NCBI GenBank assembly: GCA_018398765.1
Contig: JAHBMJ010000173.1
Span: 1 to 54,822, forward strand
DNA: 54,822 nucleotides
Reading direction: 5' to 3'
From: Chromera velia
Lineage: Eukaryota > Sar > Chromeraceae
In this document: piece by piece, positions 21,191 through 29,735 of the stretch
Position numbering within the stretch: the first letter of the stretch is position 1
Layout: each line of letters starts with the position of its first letter
The notes under the pieces: generated by a model
Told to the model about the DNA's origin: nothing
Databases searched by the model: none
The model's input: only the letters and a program-made list of their open reading frames with translations
Program-made: the position numbers and the translations under genes

Positions 21191-23644
21191 GTGTCCGTCG
21201 ATGCCCCGGATGGTTCGGAAGTCCTTATCCAAAAGAACTTCCCCCATAGCCATCCTAGTTTAGCTGTTCCTGCTCAGCTGACTACCGTGCAGGGAGGCAT
21301 CGCAGTCATTGAGGTCACAAACATTTCCCGTTTCAAAATCACAGTCGGTTCGAAAACAGCACTGTCCTTTGCAGAGCTGCCCTCTCATATTGCGGCGGTG
21401 ACTGCTATGATAGCAGAAAAACGGCACATAGGACCATGGAGCATGGAGATAACTCAGACGGCCGAGAGACTGGAGAGATGTGATCGCATGTCCTCGGAAA
21501 AACCGCTGGAAGTGCGGTCCGGAGAGCAGGCCCCGACACACTCTCGGTCAGTCGCTCTACCTACTTTTTTGAATGTACAAAGTGCAGATTCGCTCCCCTT
21601 TCCCTTCTCGCTTGCAGACTCTTCCAAAGGCAGACGTGCCTACGGAGTCTTCAAAGGACCTTCCTCCGATCGATTTGGAGAAGGTCATCTCAGATGTCCC
21701 ACAGGAGATGAAGGGGGAGTATATGGGTTTGTTGGGGGAATTTGGAGACCTGTGGTCACGGGGACGTTTTGATTTGGGAGAATTGAAGGTGGGGGGGAAG
21801 CCTTATGAAGCGACTATCCCCACAGAGACGAGCGTTCCCATCAGATGGCAGCAGGACCGAATCCCTTTTTACCAGCGAGAGGATGTGAAGAAAGAATTGG
21901 ATGCAATGCAGAGTGCAGGGATCATTTAACCCTCGCATTCTCCATGGGCAGCTCCGGTCGTTCTTGTCAAGAAACCTGACGGTTCGACCCGATTTAAATT
22001 TGCCTCGACTTTCGACGACTCAACGCAGCCACCAAGCGGGATCTCTTTCCGCTCCCACACATCCAAGAGATACTTGACAAGCTTGCCGGCTCGTCAGTGT
22101 TCTCTACCCTTGACTACACCTCGGGCTTCCATCAGCTTTCCTTGAAGGAAGAGAACAGAGAGAAGACAGCCTTCATCACTCCGTTTGGGCTGTTTGAATT
22201 TCTTTGTATGCCCTTTGGTTTAGTCAACGCACCTGCCCTTTTTCAACGAGCAATGACGCTCGTCCTCACATCGCTCCCACGAGAGATAGCACTTGTCTAC
22301 GTTGATGATGTGATCATCTTCTCTCGCAGTCACGCCGAGCACTTGCAAGACCTCCATAAGGTCTTCACCCTTGTTCGTGCCGCTGGTCTAAAGCTCTGCC
22401 TCGAAAAGGCACAGATTGGAAAGGCACAGGTGGAGTATCTAGGTCATACCGTATCCGCCCATGGAGTCCGTCCAAGTCAAAAGAATACGGAGAAGGTAAA
22501 GAACTGGCTGACCCCGATCGACTGTCTGAGCCTTCGCACATTTGTTTACTTGTGCAACTACTACCGAACTTTTGTGGAGGGGTTTGCACGGATTGCCCAT
22601 CCACTGAATCAACTGTTGTATCCCTTCAATAAGAACAAGCAGCCCCTTCCCTTTGTCTGGACAGCTGTAGCAGATGAAGCTTTCTGGGAGCTCTGCAACC
22701 GTCTCACTAAGCCACCTATCCTTTCCTTCCCTGACATGCATACCCCATTCATTGTGAAGCCGGATGCTTACAACATTTCGATTGGGGGTGTTTTGGTACA
22801 AATCAAGGACGGGAGGGAGAGTGTGATCACATACGCAAGCAGGGGGTTGCAGGGAGCAGAGCTGATTTATGGAGCTCCAGAGCGAGAGGCTCTGGCAAAT
22901 GTGTTTTGCTGCAGGCAGTGGCGACACTACCTGCTTGGCAGTTCCGTTTTCTTACGGGTGATCCAGACCGATCACAAACCGAATCTAGTAATACAGGAGA
23001 ACAAGTTGGCGAATAAGAGAATCGAGAAATGGGCTCTCGAATTGTAAGAGTATGGATTGCAGTTTTTGCATAAGGAGGGGAAGTCCCACACCGATGCAGA
23101 TGCTGTTTCCCGTCTGCCTGTCCCGAGACAGGTAGAGCATTCGACAAACACAGGCGCTTCCCTCTGTCAGCACTGTTTCCTTCCTTCTAATGGGAGCATT
23201 CCCTTCAGATCTGGATTTAATGCAGCAGTGGCAGGAGTGAAGGTAATCGAAGCCAAGTCCGCACCCACACAAGCAATCGTTCCTTTCTTGGAGAAGGTGC
23301 GACGTTCAGAGCTAATAAAGGTGGAGATAAAAGAATCTGATGTGTTTGAGTATCTGCAGAAGAAGTCTCTTCCGGAGGATCTTCAGCGCCGACGGACGGT
23401 GCTAGCACAGGAGTCTTTGTTTGAGTTGAGGGATGGCTTGCTCTACAGGTTTTCAGGTGAGTCTGAGCAGTTGTATGTCCCTGCTCATTTGAGAGAGACG
23501 GTGCTGGTGATGTACCACAATCACCCCATAGCAGGACACGCAGTAACAAAGAAGCTGACAGCTCGGCTTCTCACCGAATTCTGGTGGCCAGGTCTGCGTA
23601 AGGATGTGCGCAGCTGGGTCTATAAGTGTCGCCCCTGTCACTGA
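21191..23644 (+). pseudogene. Ty3 reverse transcriptase/RNase H and integrase zinc region, broken
   Basis: RT finger residues (KKELDAMQSAGII) are followed by a TAA at 21927 inside the conserved II.PS.SPWA motif, then a one-base frameshift near 22000. The palm then runs intact: [47 protein letters not shown], the catalytic [10 protein letters not shown], and EYLGH. RNase H follows ([19 protein letters not shown]). A TAA at 23045 falls in the ELxEY linker, where CAA is likely ancestral. The integrase HHCC zinc motif follows (HNHPIAGHAVTKK...CRPC) up to a TGA at 23642. Confidence 0.9.
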
Positions 23645-25037
23645 CTAACAGGAAAGAAGAGCACAAGCACCGCAACGCAACCCACAGACTATTCCTGTCC
23701 CCACTCGACCCTTCCAGAAGGTCGGCATTGACGTGAAAGGTCCTTTGCCTACCTCTTGTAGAGGCAACCAATTTGTCTTTATCATCACGTGTGCCCTCAC
23801 ACGATGGCCAAAAATCTTTGCCTTGCCAGAGGTCCCCGCATGGGTTGTTGCAAAGATTCTTTTCGAGGAGATCATCTACAGGTATGGCTTTATCGAGGAG
23901 TTGGTGTCGGACAGGGGGACGAACTTCCTTAGCAAGATTATGAGGGAGCTCCTTACCCTCATGAAGGTCCGTCACCACACCATAACAGGGTATCATCCAC
24001 AGGCGAATGGCATCCCTGAGCGATTCAATCGTTCGTGGGCTGAGGGAGTGGGGAAGCAGCTAGATCAAGAGAAAGGGGATTGGGATCTCTATCTCCAGCC
24101 GTACAATGCAGCATACCGTACTGCTTCCCATGCCGAGACAGGTCTCTCTCCCTTTGAATTGCTGTTTGCTCACACGCCGCAGTCGGTGCTGCATGTGCAA
24201 CCACCGCCTGAGGGAGCGAGGTCTCCGCTTGTCTATTACGACGACTACTACGGATTCATTCGACAAGAACGTGTGCAAAAGATCGACAAAGCAGTCACGA
24301 GAGCAGAAAAAGAGAGGCAAGCAAGGGAAAGGCGTAATCCCCCTCTAATAACGCGAAGATTCCGTCTAGAAGACCATGTGTTCCTATGCAGACTAGTGCG
24401 CAGACCTCCCAATCCGATGGGGAAGCAACGGTTACCCGCCTTCGAGGCGAGAGCAAAAGGAATCTATGTGGTCGTGGGGATACCGAGGAATAGACCATAT
24501 GTGACCGTGATCAGGCTCCTAGGAAAAAAGAAGAGAGACGTAGTGAGTTCAGACAGATTACAATTATGGAAGGCAAAGGATGGAGAGAAGGAAGAGAGTG
24601 AAAAGAGTGAGGAAAGTGAGGCAGAGGAAGACTCTACACTGCCGAGAGAAGAGAGACAGCAGGAGGAGAAGAGAGCAGCTGCGGAGACGAGAAGATCGTC
24701 TGAAGGAGAAGGAGCGATCATTCCATCAGGCACTCCTCGATCGGACTTTCGATTGGCAGAAGATCCTAAGTTGGAGGATTTGTTAGATGAGTTGGGACTT
24801 GGAGACGAGTTGGAGGTACCTGCTCAGGCAGTGGAGGGGTGGAAGCGGGGAGCCCGACGGAAGGGCCCTTCGCCAGTCCGCATCTCTGCAAGTGGAATTC
24901 GAGATGGCAAGGAAACGTACCGAGTTTCGTTCGACGACAGAATGTTTGCCTGGTTGTCAGAGGAAGAGGTTAACTTGCCTGAGATGGTTCAAGAATTCAA
25001 AAGAGAGAAAGAAAAGGTTTTGATGGGACTGAGTTGA
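23645..25037 (+). pseudogene. Ty3 integrase core with chromodomain-like tail
   Basis: After a frameshift near 23650 the catalytic core is readable: first Asp in VGIDVKGPLP, second in LVSDRGTNFLS, Glu in HPQANGIPERFNR, the DDE triad of retroviral-type integrases. A basic linker with an RFRLEDHVFL (GPY/F-like) module follows, then an acidic stretch. The end, YRVSFDDRMFAWLSEEEV followed by NLPEMVQEFKREKEK, has the spacing of a chromodomain, as in chromoviruses. The chromodomain call is tentative because the aromatic cage is incomplete. Confidence 0.85.
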
Positions 25038-25144
25038 ATGATTTTCATGCTTCCAGAACCTTGTAATGATTGCACTGATTTGCATACGCTGATGCCCTTT
25101 CCATTCTTTCTTTTTTGCGTTCAGTTCAGGGACGAGCAAAGTTA

Positions 25145-25158
25145 AGTGGGGGAGTGGT
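25145..25158 (+). promoter_or_regulatory. Polypurine tract before the 3' LTR
   Basis: AGTGGGGGAGTGG lies directly against the TGTT start of the 3' LTR at 25159, the normal place for plus-strand priming. Confidence 0.6.
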
Positions 25159-25202
25159 TGTTGGGGACCAGAAAGAATTCATGCGCACACGCCGAGCGAT
25201 AA

Positions 25203-25610
25203 CTCACACTGGTTGCTAGTACACTAAATTAGAGGGGTCACGGACTCCTAAAAAAAAACTTGATAACACTATGGAAAGTAAGACATCAATGAAGTCCAAC
25301 TGATTGTTTAAATGTAATTAACCCTTTGTAAGGCTTGCTAGCAGTGAACTCTAACCCTGTTTATTCTTGCCTAGCGGTACCTTTTGGCTGCCTAGCGGTA
25401 CCCTTTGCCTGCCTAGCAGTGTTTTTTACCTGCCTAGCGGTCATCTTTACCTGCCTAGCAGTTAGATTCAGCTGCCTAGCAGTTAGATTCAGTTGTTTAA
25501 CAGTTGTATTTCATTATTCTATAGTGTTTAGTGGTTATAAAATAGTGAAGATGTATTATAATAAGTATGAATGGGTTATACACCGGTTGCTTAATAAATT
25601 ATTCAATAAC
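25203..25610 (+). repeat. Left TIR of element A
   Basis: It contains the outer CTCACACTGG end, a unique part, then about seven 21-bp repeats (GCCTAGCGGTACCNTTTGNCT) at 25366-25500, then AT-rich sequence. It matches the right TIR (28620 back to about 28225) and the end of element B (36403 back to about 35990), and is closer to element B in the outer 100 bp. Confidence 0.88.
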
Positions 25611-26870
25611 CTCTTCAAAAACTCTAAAGACAATTATAGCATAATTCAAACTAAACAAACTACTAAATGAATTGATCGAATATGTTTTATTGATTGATTG
25701 ACAGGTCTAAGCAGCAAGCAAAATGAGACCATACTCATTCAGAGAGCTTCTAACCGCAGCCCCCCCTGAGCTGTGTACTTACAGGTTCAGAGGTTCTCAC
25801 TTTGCCAGTAAGACCATCATTCACAGCATGGTTAATATGAATACAAAATTACGATATTCAACCACTGTCCACAAGCAAAAATTCACGTAAAAGAAAAGCT
25901 AAGCTGCTCAGTCAATCACAGAAAGTTGGAGAAGCAATCGTTGCTTGGGCCATCTCTTTCTCACTCAGGGACCCAGCTCAGGGACAGGGATATCATAATG
26001 ATCGTTGCCCTTTTCCCCCGCCTGCCACCACAGAAAGATCTCTTTCTTTATTTCTTTCTTTCCGATCAAACAGAGAAGGGTAGAGAAGGGTGATCAAACA
26101 GCAAGACAGCAATTGAAAGAATTTCAAAGTTTGTACAGGTCTATTTGAGGGATACAAAGAGTATTTGTATTGCGACTTTTGACAACTATACTCCATGTCA
26201 TGCTGTAGATTTTGGCTTCACAGTATATTGCAGGGTACAGACATCTCTATAAAATGGTAACTCATATTCCAATGACATACCTTGACTTATAGATCAGTCT
26301 ACTCTTTGTGTCAGAGGAAGCAGGAGAGGGGGACCTTTCAGAGAATCTACGTTCACGCGTTTTCTTCGTTCTTATGCCTCCAACGGAAAGGGTGCATTCG
26401 AGGTTGGTGTGACAGGGGCCGCTCTTCGAATGCAAGAAGCAGGGGGGGGGAAGCCTTGAAAGAAACCTTTTAGATTTTTTCCACTTATTAACCTTTTCGT
26501 GCACTCCTGTTTTTTTTCCCTTGACTCGTCCCTACTACTTTCTGCCCTCCCGAAGACTGCCCGCGAGAATGTCGGTAGAGAGGACAGAAAGCACCTATGT
26601 GGGTGGATGTAATATCATATGCTGTGTCTTGTTTTAGAGTTTGTCAGCAGAGAGAAATCAGGTTGCGTGCGCATCTGGTGTGAAGGGAGGAAAGAAGACA
26701 GACCAGATGTGCTAACACCAACACACATCACATTCATTGCATTTCTGCCTTCTTCTGATGATCATCTCTAGAAGGAAACAGAAAGACAAAGGAACCAATT
26801 TGTTCAAAAATTCAAAATCTATCCACGTTATGGCAAAGACATTGAGCAGCCGGCTTGTCTCTCACTCAGC

Positions 26871-27278
26871 ATGTGCTCATACGAAGCAGACTCTCGCGTT
26901 TCTGAGGGGGAAAAGACTGCTATGACACTCGATGTCCTCTCACACAGTGAGGGCCGAGGTGAAATTTATGAAATGGATGTCACAGAGGCAATGGAGGCAC
27001 TGGGGGACTACTTTCTGGACAAAAAAGGTGAGTTTTGGTCCCCCTCTGAATTTCTGTCGGTCGACTTCGAGAATTTAAAAAAAAAAATCAAAGAGGAAAG
27101 AGAAAGCAAAAAGTCAAAGGAAAGAGAAAAAGACATATACGGGAGAGAGGAGGGCAGAGGGACTGCAGCTGGCACGGTGGGAGGAGAGAAGGGGGCGAGG
27201 TTCAAAGAGAGGCAAAAAGGGGGAAAAGGGACAGAAGGTGGCAAATCGTCTACAGCTATGACGCAGGGGGGGAGATAA
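26871..27278 (+). CDS. Hypothetical protein in element A
   Basis: 135 residues from an ATG. The N-terminal 70 residues look like a normal protein (GEIYEMDVTEAMEALGDYFLDKKGEFWSPSEFLSVDFENLKKKIKEE). The rest is a Lys/Glu/Gly-rich tail. A GCAG at 27290 and a following frame with EEFEPECDEIFDAFGMTG hint at a further exon up to about 27465. No family recognised and no transposase motif seen. It may be element-encoded or captured. Confidence 0.4.
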   Translation: MCSYEADSRVSEGEKTAMTLDVLSHSEGRGEIYEMDVTEAMEALGDYFLDKKGEFWSPSEFLSVDFENLKKKIKEERESKKSKEREKDIYGREEGRGTAAGTVGGEKGARFKERQKGGKGTEGGKSSTAMTQGGR

Positions 27279-27659
27279 ATCAAACATTGCAGAGTATAAT
27301 TTTTGGAGAGTAATAAGCAAGAGAGCGGAGGGGAGAGTGATGAGGAAGGGAACAGGTGGGGGAAAGAGTGCAAAAGAGAGTGAAGAAGAGTTTGAACCCG
27401 AATGTGACGAAATTTTTGATGCATTTGGAATGACGGGAGAAGGAAGGGCTGGATGGGACTAGGGATGGGAGGAAAAAGAACACGGACGACAGAGGAAAAG
27501 AGAAAGTCTAGTGGAATCTCAGGAAGCTCCGTTCAAAAAAAATATGTTTTGTGCGGTTTTGTGTTTTTAGAGGGATTTTTGGCGAGCCACAAAGAGATGC
27601 TGTGCTCCATCGTTGGTGCTTTTTAGGCAAAGTGGTGGAAATAGCTCTACACTTGCTCA

Positions 27660-28152
27660 CTGATGCATCGTCTTCTTCTTCTTCTTCTTCTTCTTCTGCT
27701 TCTTCTTCTTCTTCTTCCTCCTCCTTTTCTTCTCGCAGTCCGTCTTCAGGGTGGGATTTGAGAGTAGCGTGGCACAGCCTTCGACTGTGAAGAATGGAAA
27801 ATGCACATAAAAGTTTGGTGGATAGGGCTCAGACACACATCGACGACATGAGAGAATTTTACTCTCTTGGCTTGAGTCGCGCAGTGGTGCAAAGAAGCAA
27901 ACGTGTGCGTAAATTGAATACATTAGTCTTGAGGAGTATGAATTGTTGTACAAAAATGTAGTCTTAACAAAGGGGCACAAAATTCCGATGCGTGTCTTAT
28001 GTTATTTGGCAGAGATCTTGAGTGAAGAAGAAGACTTTTCAGGGTTGAAGGTGTATCTTCCAGATGTTAGCGATCATGAAAAAGCTTCTTCTGGTTCTTT
28101 TTCTGCTAGTTCTTCTGTTTCAAGTGACTCTGAGTCTGACAAAGAGGACTGA
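27660..28152 (+). pseudogene. Serine-rich ORF shared by elements A and B, broken copy
   Basis: A (TTC)n-encoded serine run leads into RSPSSGWDLRVAWHSLRL, then a TGA where element B has TGG. ENAHKSLVDRAQTHIDDMREFYSLGLS follows, then a deletion of about 26 bp relative to element B that shifts the frame. The last part (VVLTK-like to SDKED) regains the family frame and ends at 28152. Function unknown. The similarity with element B is high through the coding part, so this is the element family's own gene. Confidence 0.7.
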
Positions 28153-28224
28153 ATGTATTGTAATTAGCCCTAAATTATGCTAATTGTATGTTAAATACGT
28201 TTGAGTGTCATTTAATTTTTAATA

Positions 28225-28620
28225 TGATTCAAAATTAATCGAATAATTCATTGAATAACCTATATGTAACCCATTTATACTTGTTATAACATATTTTAAC
28301 TATTTTACAACTACTAAACACTATAGAATAACTAAATACAACTGTTAAACAACTGAATCTAACTTTTAAGCAGCTGAATCTAACTGCTAGGCAGGCGAAG
28401 ATGACCGCTAGGCAGGTAAAGAACACTGCTAGGCAGACAAAAGGTACCGCTAGGCAGCCAAAAGGTACCGCTAAGTAAGAAAAAACAGGGTTAGAGTTCA
28501 CTGCTAGCAAGCTTTACAAAGGGTTAATTATATTCAAACAATCAGTTGGCTCTTCAATGTTGACCTACTCAAATGGGGTCCATGGCCCCCCTATTTTAGT
28601 GTGCTAGCAACCGGTGTAAG
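28225..28620 (-). repeat. Right TIR of element A
   Basis: Inverted copy of 25203-25610 with the same order of outer end, unique part and 21-bp repeats (28370-28480). Fewer repeat units than element B. Confidence 0.88.
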
Positions 28621-29029
28621 AAAGAAAGCGCAAGGCGATGTCAGGCAGTAAGCACCGCGCGCACATGCAGAGCGCTCATGCAGTTTGCAATGCATGCATT
28701 AATACATGGAAAAAGAAATACCACAGAAGTGAGTTCACACAAAATGAAATAACACAGAGACAGAACAGATGTCAAAAAGAGGGACACAGCAAATATAGAG
28801 GTGACATGTATTTAAGTGGACCGATACAAATGAATACTGTACTACATGCACAACGCGTACACACATGCAGTCTGACTGACCGATCGTATCTGTTCTGAGT
28901 AGCCAACCTGGAATCTCTCTAGAAGGAGTCGAAAGATGAAAGACCAGACGAACAGACCTTTGCATAGATACACGTAAGTAGAAGTCATAGTCCTATACGC
29001 TAGCCCTACGTACTATGCTCAACAACTTA

Positions 29030-29529
29030 ATTCAACCAGGATGGTTCTTTTCAAACTCTTTTACTTTTAGACTAGCTTCTAGAGCAGCATGTTTGCACAT
29101 GAATCACATCTTAAAAAATAGTGACAGTGCTCAAGGGCACCAATATATACCAAATTACTAATATATATCACTTATTACTTAATTCAATCTACAAAAAAAC
29201 ACTATGAATTAAATACATAGTTTTGTTGCCCACTGATCGACAACGTAGTATTATTAGTTTTTTACATAAAAACTTGAAAGCTAAAAAAAAGTTAGTCTTT
29301 AATATAAGTTATATAACATTTATATACTTACTTACTTTACTTAATTGTGGTTAAGCCTAGAGTCTTTGAAACCAGAGACAAATGGCAGCCCATACATGCA
29401 GTTGTAAACAAAAGGAGCAAACCGCTGCAGCTTAGCCTGCTTCCGCATGAATATGAACAACCATGACCCTCTGCAGCCTAGCTAAGGCTGAAGCTAAAGG
29501 CTGAACAACCATACAAGACGCGCGTGCAC
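29030..29529. other. AT-rich spacer between the Ty3 element and LINE 2
   Basis: No gene seen. The right part (29430-29530) may be the decayed 3' UTR of the minus-strand LINE; its exact 3' end and any tail are not clear. Confidence 0.5.
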
Positions 29530-29735
29530 TCATTTCAGACAAGCTTTGATCAGTGCACTTGCCTTTTTCGGCTCCCGGTCCACAATGAATGAAACGAGCT
29601 CTCTTACATATGTCTCTTCTTCCCTGATTCCTCTTCCCCCAGCTGTAGCAGTCCATCTTGCTCTGCAGACCCTTTCACCGATTCTTGTTCTCTCTTTCAC
29701 TCTCTCTGCCAGCGAATGAAGTTCAAACTTTGGAT

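Larger units (their letters stand above)
25203..28620. mobile_element. Element A: 3.4 kb TIR transposon inserted in the Ty3 LTR
   Basis: The ends are inverted repeats of about 400 bp, starting CTCACACTGGTTGCTAG on the left and CTTACACCGGTTGCTAG on the other strand at the right. Comparison with the intact 5' LTR places the junctions at 25202/25203 and 28620/28621 and shows a 2-bp AA duplication. The TIRs contain 21-bp GCCTAGCGGTACC repeats. Inside are an ATG frame at 26871-27278 and a serine-rich pseudogene at 27660-28152. The outer CACTG-like end recalls CMC/CACTA elements, but the long repeat-bearing TIRs recall foldback elements or MULEs. I cannot assign a superfamily. Confidence 0.9.
18714..29024 (+). 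mobile_element. Ty3/gypsy LTR retrotransposon, degenerate, with a nested element
   Basis: LTRs begin TGTT and end AACA, and a 5-bp target duplication ACTTA flanks the whole element (18709-18713 and 29025-29029). Internal order is gag, protease, reverse transcriptase, RNase H, integrase, which is the Ty3/gypsy order (integrase after RT). A primer binding site follows the 5' LTR and a purine tract precedes the 3' LTR. The 3' LTR is split by a 3418-bp TIR element. Removing that leaves about 6.9 kb. Stops and frameshifts in gag and pol and visible LTR-LTR differences show an old, inactive copy. Confidence 0.95.
25159..29024 (+). repeat. 3' LTR of the Ty3 element, split by element A
   Basis: The LTR reads 25159-25202, then resumes at 28621 and ends at 29024. 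The break falls at GCGAT-AA, which is continuous in the 5' LTR. The second piece matches the 5' LTR with scattered substitutions, so the retrotransposon had aged before or after the second insertion. Confidence 0.9.

Noticed and set aside
25335-25670. A CLAVxF heptad-repeat protein encoded in the TIRs
   Set aside because: The frames start just after a stop and have no ATG; the open frame follows from a 21-bp repeat. Kept only as a repeat.
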